NCBI GenBank assembly: GCA_948467395.1
Contig: CAOKDX010000002.1
Location: 186,001 to 250,000 of the forward strand
DNA from: an uncultured Clostridia bacterium
GTDB lineage: Bacteria > Bacillota > Clostridia > Lachnospirales > Lachnospiraceae
DNA length: 64,000 nt
Direction: 5' to 3'
Positions 9,625-17,105 of this stretch are shown piece by piece; the stretch's first letter is position 1, and the number at the start of each line of letters is the position of its first letter. The notes below the pieces were generated by a model. That model was not told where the DNA came from. It did not search any database and was given only the letters and a program-made list of their open reading frames with translations. Both the position numbers and the translations under genes were made by a program.

Positions 9625-12324
9625 TTATTTTGCCTCAAACCAGTTCTCCCCCTGCTTCACCTCAGCGATCAGGGGCACCCGGAGATCACAGGCATTTTCC
9701 ATCTCCTTCTCCAGAATCTCCCTCACCTCTTCCACTTCATCCAGACAGGTTTCAATCAAAAGTTCATCATGGATCTGCAGGATCAGACGGGACTTATAAT
9801 TTCCCTCCTTCAATTTATCCGCCACCCGTATCATGGCAATCTTGATGATATCCGCCGCCGTTCCCTGGATTGGAGAATTCATGGCGATGCGTTCCCCAAA
9901 CTGACGCTGCATAAAATTCTTGGAGGCCAGCTCCGGAATCGGCCGCCGTCTGCCAAACAGCGACGCGACATATCCCCTGTTTTTGCCATCCGCCACCATC
10001 TGATCCATAAATTCCTTCACCTTTGGATACGTCTCAAAGTAATCTTCAATATATTTTTCTGCCTGTTTCTTCGTAATATTCAGATCCCTTGACAGGCCGA
10101 ATCCACTGATTCCGTAGACGATGCCAAAATTCACCGCCTTGGCATTCCGCCTCTGAAGCTCTGTCACCTCATCGTATGGGGTATGAAATACGAGAGAGGC
10201 GGTAGCCCGGTGAACATCTGCGTTCTCGCGATATGCCTCGATCAGGCTCTCATCACCAGACATATGCGCCAGAACACGCAGCTCAATCTGAGAATAATCG
10301 GCATCCAGAAAGACACATCCCTCCGCCGGGACAAAGACCTTACGGATCTGCCTCCCCAATTCCATCCGGATGGGTATATTCTGCAAATTGGGCTCAGTAC
10401 TGCTGAGCCTGCCTGTCGCCGTGATCGTCTGATTAAAGGTAGTATGGATACGTCCATCCGCTTCATCAATATAGGTATCCAGACCATCGGCGTAGGTGGA
10501 TTTCAGCTTAGTCAGCTGGCGGTATTCCAGAATCTGTTCGATAATGGGATCCTCAAACCGGAGTTTCTCCAATACTTCGGCAGAAGTAGAATAACCCGTT
10601 TTTGTTTTCTTTCCATAGGGCATATGCATCTTGTCAAAAAGTATGCCCCCCAGCTGTTTCGGTGAATTGATATTAAATTCCTCTCCCGCCCGCTGCCAGA
10701 TGTCCTTCTCCAGTTCCTGAATCCTTACACCCAGCTTCAGTCCATATTCCTTTAATGCCTGCCGCCGGACAAGTATTCCCCAGCGCTCCATTCCATGCAG
10801 GGTAAATAATAATGGCATTTCAATTTCTTCATACAGGGACAGAGCCCTGATCTTTTTCAATTCTCTTTTCAGCAGCGGAAAGGCAAGGGCATTGGCAAGA
10901 GCACAATAACACACATACCGGGCCAGTTCTTCCTCCTTCTCTGCAAATGCAGTTTCCATAGGAAACTTTCCAAAAATCTGACTGTAGGGATACATGGAAA
11001 TGCCGGCATAGAGTTCCGCAATATCTTCTTCCGCAAACCCCTTCTGAACCGGATTGATCAGATAGGCTGCCACATTGGTATCAAAGGAATTGGCCGGTGA
11101 CGCGTCGGGGAAGAAATCCAGCTGGGATTTCAGGTCATTGGCCGCCAGCATATGCTCTTTCTGGATTTTCCCAACCCCTGACACCACATCAGCCTCCGTC
11201 AGCTCCTTCCCGATCCGGCAGAAAGCCGCCCTCTCTTTGCAGAAGGCCACCCCCATACCCAGAAGCCGTCCTTCACCTTCTGCCATAAAAAGCGTTATCT
11301 GTCCGTCTGTATTCTGCGTCACATCTCTGTCTGCGCGGTAGACAGCCTTTACCCCCACCGGATCCTCCGGCCGGACAGAGGATAGAAACCCTTCCCACTC
11401 ACTTTTTGTACTTATCGTTATAAAATTTTTCTCAAGCCCCTTATCCCCTGCCATATCCTGATCAAAGCGCTTCAATATGGATTTAATGTCAAGGGACTGG
11501 ATCAGATGATATGCCCTGCTGTTGTACATATCTTCCATCCTGCACTGCTCTGTCGTGATACCAAGCCTGCAGTCGGTTTTTATCGTGGCGAGCTCTTTGC
11601 TGAGTTTTGCCAGCTGTATATTTTCTTTCACTGCCTCTCTGGCCCGTTTCTGGGGAATCTCCTCCACATGGGCAATAACGTTCTCCACTGTGCCAAAAAG
11701 GGTGAGCAGCTTTAGGGCGGTTTTTTCCCCCACACCAGGAACACCCGGTATATTATCGGATGAGTCTCCCATCAGCCCTTTCAGGTCAATGACCTGGAGA
11801 GGGGTTACTCCGAGTTTCTCTATGACCTCAGCCGGATAATAATCCTCCACTACGGTCTTTCCCCCTTTTGTTTTGGGAATCCTCACCTTGATCCGGTCTG
11901 TGGCGAGCTGGAGCAGATCTCTGTCCCCGGATACTACAACGACATCGAACCCCTCCTTCTCTCCCTTCCTGGCCATAGTTCCCAATATATCGTCTGCCTC
12001 AATTCCCGCTTTCGAATGAATGCATATATTCATTGCCTGAAGAATCTCCCGGATCACTGGCATCTGTTCTCCCAGCTCATCCGGCATGGCCTTTCTCGTC
12101 CCTTTATAGCCCTCATACATTTTGTGTCGAAACGTGGGCGCTTTCTCGTCAAAAGCAACCATAATGTGGCTGGGGTCTTCTTCCTCCATAATCTTAAACA
12201 TAATGTTTAAGAAACCATACACTGCATTGGTATGAAGCCCCTCCTTATTTGTCAGCTCCGGCACCCCGTAAAAGGCACGGTTCATAATGCTGTTTCCATC
12301 TATTAATACAAGTTTATTTTCCAA
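9625..12324 (-). CDS. polA: DNA polymerase I
   Basis: An 899-residue repair and Okazaki-fragment polymerase. The N-terminal 5' nuclease domain (LVLIDGNSIMNRAFYG, then GVPGVGEKTALKLL) and the C-terminal polymerase domain are intact: motif A DADYSQIELRVLAHMSGD, motif B RRNAKAVNFGIVYGISGFG, motif C IHDELLIE. The middle 3'-5' exonuclease-like domain (about 300-480) lacks the acidic DTET-type motif (the stretch reads VKAVYRADRD), so proofreading is probably lost, as in several Gram-positive Pol I enzymes. Translation starts at a TTG at 12324, with AAGGAAG seven bases upstream. It heads the minus-strand run that continues into coaE. Confidence 0.96.
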   Translation of the reverse strand: MENKLVLIDGNSIMNRAFYGVPELTNKEGLHTNAVYGFLNIMFKIMEEEDPSHIMVAFDEKAPTFRHKMYEGYKGTRKAMPDELGEQMPVIREILQAMNICIHSKAGIEADDILGTMARKGEKEGFDVVVVSGDRDLLQLATDRIKVRIPKTKGGKTVVEDYYPAEVIEKLGVTPLQVIDLKGLMGDSSDNIPGVPGVGEKTALKLLTLFGTVENVIAHVEEIPQKRAREAVKENIQLAKLSKELATIKTDCRLGITTEQCRMEDMYNSRAYHLIQSLDIKSILKRFDQDMAGDKGLEKNFITISTKSEWEGFLSSVRPEDPVGVKAVYRADRDVTQNTDGQITLFMAEGEGRLLGMGVAFCKERAAFCRIGKELTEADVVSGVGKIQKEHMLAANDLKSQLDFFPDASPANSFDTNVAAYLINPVQKGFAEEDIAELYAGISMYPYSQIFGKFPMETAFAEKEEELARYVCYCALANALAFPLLKRELKKIRALSLYEEIEMPLLFTLHGMERWGILVRRQALKEYGLKLGVRIQELEKDIWQRAGEEFNINSPKQLGGILFDKMHMPYGKKTKTGYSTSAEVLEKLRFEDPIIEQILEYRQLTKLKSTYADGLDTYIDEADGRIHTTFNQTITATGRLSSTEPNLQNIPIRMELGRQIRKVFVPAEGCVFLDADYSQIELRVLAHMSGDESLIEAYRENADVHRATASLVFHTPYDEVTELQRRNAKAVNFGIVYGISGFGLSRDLNITKKQAEKYIEDYFETYPKVKEFMDQMVADGKNRGYVASLFGRRRPIPELASKNFMQRQFGERIAMNSPIQGTAADIIKIAMIRVADKLKEGNYKSRLILQIHDELLIETCLDEVEEVREILEKEMENACDLRVPLIAEVKQGENWFEAK

Positions 12325-12414
12325 ACCGCCGCTTCCTTTCAGAATCTCATATTATATCTTCTTTTCTTAATAAATATAGGATACATGGTTTCTGCTGTTT
12401 TTTCAAGAAAATTC

Positions 12415-12443
12415 TTGACACTTATTACAAAAGATGATATGAT
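12415..12443 (+). promoter_or_regulatory. Promoter of tRNA-Leu
   Basis: TTGACA at 12415-12420 and TATGAT at 12438-12443, spaced by 17 bases, end 15 bases before the mature tRNA 5' end. It is a near-consensus promoter, as expected for a stable RNA gene. Confidence 0.85.
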
Positions 12444-12458
12444 TACTTTCGTTGCAAT

Positions 12459-12542
12459 GCGGATGTGGCGGAATTGGCAGACGCACAAGACTCAAAATCT
12501 TGCGGTGGCAACATCGTGCGGGTTCAAGTCCCGCCATCCGCA
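12459..12542 (+). tRNA. tRNA-Leu (CAA anticodon)
   Basis: An 84-base class II tRNA. The 7-base acceptor stem GCGGATG pairs with CATCCGC. The anticodon stem CAAGA/TCTTG closes a loop CTCAAAA with CAA at 12493-12495, so it reads UUG leucine codons. It has the long variable arm of tRNA-Leu and a T-arm GCGGG-TTCAAGT-CCCGC. The discriminator base is A and the CCA end is not encoded (AAT follows), so CCA must be added after transcription. Confidence 0.97.
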
Positions 12543-12553
12543 AATTCAAGAAA

Positions 12554-12592
12554 AAAAGCGGCAGTGTCCTATGATATGATACTGCCGCTTTT
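12554..12592 (+). terminator. Rho-independent terminator of tRNA-Leu
   Basis: A perfect 12-base stem, AAAAGCGGCAGT at 12554-12565 against ACTGCCGCTTTT at 12581-12592, begins 12 bases after the tRNA and ends in a T-run. Confidence 0.85.
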
Positions 12593-12613
12593 GTGTATTT
12601 TCAAACACCCCTG

Positions 12614-12633
12614 GCTCAATGGCGCCATTGAGC
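12614..12633. repeat. 20-base perfect palindrome GCTCAATGGC/GCCATTGAGC
   Basis: An uninterrupted 20-base palindrome lies between the tRNA-Leu terminator and the end of the cis-prenyltransferase gene. A 16-base match (GCTCAATGGCGCCATT) recurs at 53025-53040, and a looser relative surrounds 20270-20314. No poly-T run follows, so it is not a simple terminator. It may be a small dispersed repeat or a protein-binding site. Confidence 0.6.
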
Positions 12634-12664
12634 TAATCTAAAACCAATATAATGCCATTTCCCT

Positions 12665-13279
12665 TTATCCTCCCAGTGTCACATCTTGTTTTTGATACCA
12701 CTCCAATGCGTATTCAAATTGCTCCTCCTGGAAATCAGGCCACAATTCCTGCAGCACACAAAAGTCTGAATACACAGTCTGTATAGGCAGAAAACCAGAG
12801 AGCCGGCACATACCGCCCCAACGAATCACCAAATCCACCCGGGGAATTGTTTTCGATATCCAGTCATGTTTCAAATCCCATTCCCAGCCGTAATTCACCA
12901 GAAGATTTACTCTCATTGCAGCCGGATCACTCTTTTCCGCTGCCCCACACTCCGTGTAGGGCAGCAATTCCTCAGGAAAACAGGAAGATTTCGTGTTCCC
13001 CACCACATGGGGACGTACATTTTCCCTCTCCATCATTTTCACCGCTTCCACACAGGCACTAGAAAAAGCTTTGACCTGCTCCTTAGGACGTTTGCAGTTG
13101 TCTACTGTAAATCCATAATACGTCAATTCTCGAACCTTAAACTTCTTTGCCGCCCGAAGAAGTGCCATACCCGGCTCCAGACCGAAGGTATAGCCCTCTT
13201 CCTTTTTCAATCCTCTGTTCTTCGCCCATCTCCTGTTTCCATCCGGAATAATACCGATATGCCTGGGAATCCGAAACAT
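12665..13279 (-). CDS. Divergent undecaprenyl diphosphate synthase-like cis-prenyltransferase
   Basis: The signature IPDGNRRWA near residue 9 is the catalytic P-loop of cis-prenyltransferases (UppS), and the C-terminal part VDLVIRWGGMCRLSGFLPIQ to YSDF corresponds to the substrate-binding RxGGExRLSxF block, with the usual Glu replaced. At 204 residues it is shorter than UppS (about 245) because the helix between NYGWEWD and PRVDLVIR is cut down. This is therefore a paralogous branch rather than the housekeeping enzyme. I choose the ATG at 13279 (GAGGGG upstream) over an in-frame start at 13414 that would reach into the neighbouring pseudogene. The neighbours suggest an accessory envelope or lipid role, but this is only inference. 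Confidence 0.8.
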   Translation of the reverse strand: MFRIPRHIGIIPDGNRRWAKNRGLKKEEGYTFGLEPGMALLRAAKKFKVRELTYYGFTVDNCKRPKEQVKAFSSACVEAVKMMERENVRPHVVGNTKSSCFPEELLPYTECGAAEKSDPAAMRVNLLVNYGWEWDLKHDWISKTIPRVDLVIRWGGMCRLSGFLPIQTVYSDFCVLQELWPDFQEEQFEYALEWYQKQDVTLGG

Positions 13280-13313
13280 AATAATTTCCCCTCTTTCCGC
13301 TTTTTTCTTAATA

Positions 13314-14181
13314 TTATAAACGGTTTTCACACGTATTATCCCAGCCAGAACGTTTTCGAAATACAATAAAGCACCAAAGGCTGCAAACCAAATGAGCTGC
13401 AATACCAAAACCAAACATCATACAGATAAACGTTATATCCACTGTAAAAATCTCCATTTGCACGAGTCCGTATACAATAGGATAATATATTAAGTTTACA
13501 AACAAGGAGATTATAAAACAATATTGTGTTTTTCCATAACCGATCATTATATTATCAAATAGAACCGTGTACCCATATGCAAAATAAAATGGTATCAAAA
13601 TCAATAATATATGTCGTATCGTGTTATAGTTCTCAATTCCCATCACATTCTTTAAGAATGGATTTATAAATGGAATAAAGCACAGCCATACAAGAAATGT
13701 GGAAATAATAACAAAATGATAACGTTTCATTTTCTCTAAAGATAATTTCCCGTTGCATTCTTTTTTTATAATTTCTGCCAATGCTGATATAGGAATCAAA
13801 AGAAAGCCCCATATGATATTATTTGCAGTCCAATAATTTCCCTGTTCTGCTGCTTCATTCACCATTTTGCATACTACAGAAGAATAAATGAAATTATCCA
13901 GCAATATTTGAGAGCCACTGAATAATCCGATAAATAAATATTCTTTTAAAAACGACTTTTCAAATTTAAATGTGATGGCAATTAACTTTTCCCTGCACAC
14001 GACAATCAGGCATAGAACAACACATATTATATTTACAAAGATATTGGAATAGGCCGAAAACGTCTGTTGAAGGACTATTTACGATTAAATTTGTCCTCAC
14101 AAGCGTATACAAAAACGGAATAAAGCTCAACAGCATTAAACTGCAAAACAGATTAATGGGAAACGGATTGTCTCTTTTCAT
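13314..14181 (-). pseudogene. Broken MATE-like multidrug/oligosaccharide transporter
   Basis: Two reading frames together encode a hydrophobic transporter remnant. The first (start 14181) gives MKRDNPFPINLFCSLMLL and FIPFLYTLVRTNLIVNSPSTD, then slips out of frame near 14050. The other frame carries on as QTFSAYSNIFVNIICVVLCL and continues to 13314 with further membrane segments. The joined product would be about 285 residues, where MATE-type carriers have about 440, so an internal out-of-frame deletion and a C-terminal loss are likely. The start is one base after the stop of the upstream peptidase-like gene, as in a coupled operon. A sequencing error could explain the frameshift but not the short length. 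Confidence 0.72.
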
Positions 14182-14182
14182 T

Positions 14183-14698
14183 TTAGATCTCCTTTCCTGT
14201 CAGCGCTCCTCTGCAGTAATTCTCAATCCCTTTGTGTATTCTTTTACAGAAATCCTCAGATGACGTCATATTCTTATAGAACGGAATATGCAGAAAAACT
14301 ATCTTTGTTTCTAATTCTTTATCACGGATATATTCCAGCACATTCCAGTATAAAGCATTACAAAAGGATGTTCCTGCATGATCCGAAATTCGAACCTCTA
14401 TATTTTCTGCTCTTAGAGCACTTTGCAATTTATCGTATACAAAGTCTGTATAAATACATCTATTGCCATTTCTTGCAGCAGTTTCAATATATAATTTATC
14501 TCTGATATTAGGTTTCTGCCCAAAGCTGAAAATATATTTATAATCTTGCAAGCTAACCTCTGCCAAAACCATCTCAGGGTCTAATACTTTATCGTTCGGA
14601 AGGATTAACGACTTACAGGTTCCCTTTTTAACTATCCATTCAGACGATGTGCCACTAAATCCCGTCATAAGAATCTTCTTTATATATTTTGTTTCCAT
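14183..14698 (-). CDS. Pyroglutamyl-peptidase I-like protein (peptidase C15 fold)
   Basis: Family C15 removes N-terminal pyroglutamate from peptides with a Cys-His-Glu triad. This 171-residue protein keeps the early KKILMTGFSG strand, an AGTSFCN motif that supplies the Cys, and VFLHIPF that supplies the His. IETAARN is a candidate for the Glu region. It is somewhat shorter than a typical Pcp (about 200 to 215) and diverges elsewhere, so substrate specificity is uncertain. A strong AGGAGG supports the ATG at 14698. It is coupled to the broken transporter downstream, which hints that peptide or lipid-linked substrates were once exported here. Confidence 0.68.
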   Translation of the reverse strand: METKYIKKILMTGFSGTSSEWIVKKGTCKSLILPNDKVLDPEMVLAEVSLQDYKYIFSFGQKPNIRDKLYIETAARNGNRCIYTDFVYDKLQSALRAENIEVRISDHAGTSFCNALYWNVLEYIRDKELETKIVFLHIPFYKNMTSSEDFCKRIHKGIENYCRGALTGKEI

Positions 14699-14729
14699 TC
14701 TGCCTCCTGCAACAACCGCCCTTTCGCCC

Positions 14730-15209
14730 TCACTTATGATAAGGTTCCCCTCTCTGTATCCGGTTTGCCCTGTAGATCTGTTCCAGCAGAATCACCCGCA
14801 TAAGCTGATGGGGAAAGGTCATTTTGGAAAAACAGATTCTCTCATCGGCCCGTTGGAGAACCGACGGATGCAGTCCCAGTGATCCTCCGATCACAAACGC
14901 AAGATGGCTGTTCCCCCTGACCATAATATCTCCCAGATGTTCTGCAAAAGTTACCGAATCAAATTCTTTTCCCTTCAGGTCAAGGGCAATGACATACATA
15001 TTTTCTTTTATACTTTTTAACAGTCTGTCCGCCTCCTTCTGCCTGATCTGCCGTTCTTCTCCCCCTGATGCATGATCCGGCGTCTTTTCATCCGGGACCT
15101 CTATCACCTCTGTTTTCCCGTAACGGGACAGACGTTTCCGGTATTCCGATATAGCATCGGCAAAAAAACGCTCTTTTATCTTTCCTACACATAATATTGT
15201 ATACTGCAT
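14730..15209 (-). CDS. rlmH: 23S rRNA pseudouridine-1915 N3-methyltransferase
   Basis: A SPOUT-class methyltransferase of 159 residues that modifies pseudouridine 1915 in helix 69 of 23S rRNA. The knot motif FVIGGSLGLHPSVLQRAD and the C-terminal SKMTFPHQLMRVILLEQIYRANRIQRGEPYHK block are diagnostic (the last segment is very strongly conserved). A single-gene promoter lies upstream at 15257-15286. It ends 31 bases before the peptidase-like gene. Confidence 0.97.
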   Translation of the reverse strand: MQYTILCVGKIKERFFADAISEYRKRLSRYGKTEVIEVPDEKTPDHASGGEERQIRQKEADRLLKSIKENMYVIALDLKGKEFDSVTFAEHLGDIMVRGNSHLAFVIGGSLGLHPSVLQRADERICFSKMTFPHQLMRVILLEQIYRANRIQRGEPYHK

Positions 15210-15256
15210 GTCACCATCATCTTTCCTGCTTGCTACGTTTCAACTTTCATACCATT

Positions 15257-15286
15257 AGTATAATTGAAAAAATGTCCATCTGGCAA
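15257..15286 (-). promoter_or_regulatory. Probable rlmH promoter
   Basis: Read on the minus strand, TTGCCA (15286-15281) and TATACT (15262-15257) are separated by 18 bases and lie about 50 bases upstream of the rlmH start. Confidence 0.55.
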
Positions 15287-15451
15287 GTAAGAAAATTGGA
15301 ATCCGGAAATATCTAGAAAGAATTTTGGAAATGTATGTTATTTTTCACGTTTGACATATTTATGACACATTTTCAAAGTATATTAACACTTGGAAAGTAT
15401 AAACTTTCTACTCCCACCCTATTATACGCTTTGATACCTTCGGGTATCAGG

Positions 15452-15480
15452 AAAAACACCTCTTTCCCAGAGGTGTTTTT
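15452..15480. terminator. Bidirectional terminator after mazF
   Basis: AAAAACACCTCT (15452-15463) pairs perfectly with AGAGGTGTTTTT (15469-15480) around a 5-base loop. It lies 34 bases past the mazF stop and has a T-run on each strand, so it works in both directions. On the plus side it would end any transcript made from the interval above. Confidence 0.85.
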
Positions 15481-15513
15481 CTTTTGCCAAATATAGAAGC
15501 ATTGTTCCTTATC

Positions 15514-15861
15514 CTATGTATTAAGTGCAAGACTGACCTCCAGCGCCGTATTGATCTTCACCAGAATATTATCGTCCAGATGGCATACCTTCTCCCGCAG
15601 CCTGGACTTGTCAATGGTCCTCACCTGTTCCAGCAGAACAACGGAATCCTTCACAATCCCATAACGCTCCGCCTCCAGCGCCACATGTGTTGGCAGCTTT
15701 GCCTTATTCATCTTGGATGTTATCGCCGCACAGATCACGGTAGGACTATATCGGTTACCCATATCATTCTGTATAATAAGAACCGGCCGCACGCCTCCCT
15801 GTTCGGAGCCAACGACCGGTCGTAAATCCGCATAATAAATATCGCCTCGTCTGACTACCAC
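15514..15861 (-). CDS. mazF: MazF/PemK-type endoribonuclease toxin, no antitoxin visible
   Basis: A 115-residue MazF-fold RNase. [30 protein letters not shown] is the standard start, with the conserved Arg, and [10 protein letters not shown] carries the Ser/Thr-containing strand. It cuts single-stranded RNA at short motifs; the specific sequence cannot be told. It starts with GTG at 15861 (AGGAG upstream). It follows alr with a 116-base gap. The same alr-toxin order exists in Bacillus, where an antitoxin gene (ndoAI) sits between them; here no such frame fits in the gap. Confidence 0.92.
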   Translation of the reverse strand: MVVRRGDIYYADLRPVVGSEQGGVRPVLIIQNDMGNRYSPTVICAAITSKMNKAKLPTHVALEAERYGIVKDSVVLLEQVRTIDKSRLREKVCHLDDNILVKINTALEVSLALNT

Positions 15862-15977
15862 AGTTCCTGTTCTCCTTTTTTACGATTTCAAAGGAATTCC
15901 CATGTCTCATCAATTGATACTCTTATTATTACCAATATACGAATGGATATTCAAAATGGTTAAAATTTATTATGTCC

Positions 15978-17105
15978 TCATCCCCCTGTATATCTTCGGG
16001 GAACCCTGGCTGTAATGCCGCAGACAAATTCATAATTGAAAGAATGGCACTGCCCCGCGATTTCCTCCACCGATATCTCCCTGTCGCCATCCTTTCCGAA
16101 AATAGTTACCTCATCCCCGGCAGCCACACAGGGGATATCCGTAACATCTACCATAAACTGATCCATGCATACCCTGCCGAGAATGCGTGCATAGCTGCCC
16201 CGGATCAGCACCCTGCCTTTATTCGACAGGTCCCTTTTCATGCCGTCCGCATACCCTACCGGAATCGTTGCCACTCTCATGGAATGCTCCGATACAAAAG
16301 TACCCCCATAACTAATGCTTGTTCCCGCCCCGATGTCTTTTACATAGGAAACAACAGATTTCCACTGCATCGCCGGTCTCAGCCGCATCACCTCCCTGGA
16401 TACCTGTTCCGAAGGATATAAACCATAAGTCGTTATACCAGATCGCACCATATTTAAATTTCCATCTGGAAAATTTATAATAGAGGCGCTATTCGACACA
16501 TGCCTGACCGGGATATCAATGCCCTCCCTCTCCAGTTTTGTTACAAATGACTGAAAACGATTAAATGGTTCCCGTATCGGATCTGGCGTCTCTTCGTCTG
16601 CCCGGGCAAAATGTGTAAAGATTCCTTCCAGCTCCAGATAGGGGAGCCTCGCGATCCGCTTCACCACCCGAACACTTTCGTCTGTCGCCGCAAAACCAAT
16701 GCGCCCCATGCCGGTGTCCAGTTTTATATGTACTATAGCCTTCTGTCCAAGCTGTTCCGCCGCCCGGTTCAATTCCTCCGCCATCTCCCATGTATACACG
16801 GTCTGCGCGATGCGGGACCGGATCAGCTCCGGAAACCAGTCCCCGGCCGTAAATCCCAGAATCAGTATGCTTTTTCGTATACCCGACTGCCTCAGCTCCA
16901 ATGCCTCTTCTGCCATCGCCACCCCGTAGGCATCCACAAGATCACTCAGGGCATGCGAGACCTCCACGGCGCCATGTCCGTAGGCGTCCGCTTTTACCAC
17001 CGCCATAATCTTAGTCTCCCCCCTGATATTCCTTCTGGCTTCTTCCATATTATGCCGCACTGCCCCCAGATCTACAGATACATATGTTCTGCTATATTCT
17101 TTCAT
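15978..17105 (-). CDS. alr: Alanine racemase
   Basis: Interconverts L- and D-alanine for peptidoglycan, using pyridoxal phosphate. The 375 residues show the PLP lysine in VVKADAYGHG (about K38), the catalytic Tyr region SYGGTF near 270 and the C-terminal GEDVTIFG-like segment (AAGDEVTIFG). The start has GGGGGAG upstream and overlaps the stop of nnr by 14 bases, so the two are translationally coupled. mazF follows. Confidence 0.96.
   Translation of the reverse strand: MKEYSRTYVSVDLGAVRHNMEEARRNIRGETKIMAVVKADAYGHGAVEVSHALSDLVDAYGVAMAEEALELRQSGIRKSILILGFTAGDWFPELIRSRIAQTVYTWEMAEELNRAAEQLGQKAIVHIKLDTGMGRIGFAATDESVRVVKRIARLPYLELEGIFTHFARADEETPDPIREPFNRFQSFVTKLEREGIDIPVRHVSNSASIINFPDGNLNMVRSGITTYGLYPSEQVSREVMRLRPAMQWKSVVSYVKDIGAGTSISYGGTFVSEHSMRVATIPVGYADGMKRDLSNKGRVLIRGSYARILGRVCMDQFMVDVTDIPCVAAGDEVTIFGKDGDREISVEEIAGQCHSFNYEFVCGITARVPRRYTGG

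Larger units (their letters stand above)
15210..15513. other. 304-base non-coding interval between rlmH and mazF
   Basis: No open frame with a ribosome binding site is visible. The interval holds the rlmH promoter, a 6-base inverted repeat GAAAGT-ATAA-ACTTTC at 15393-15408, a UUCG-capped hairpin TGATACC-TTCG-GGTATCA at 15432-15449, and a bidirectional terminator at 15452-15480. A TTGACA at 15351-15356 has no well-spaced -10 box (TATATT is 22 bases away), so I do not call a transcript. Confidence 0.7.

Noticed and set aside
15351..15384. Possible promoter of a small plus-strand RNA between rlmH and mazF
   Set aside because: TTGACA and TATATT are 22 bases apart, too far for a sigma-A promoter; the following hairpins can be explained as a bidirectional terminator.
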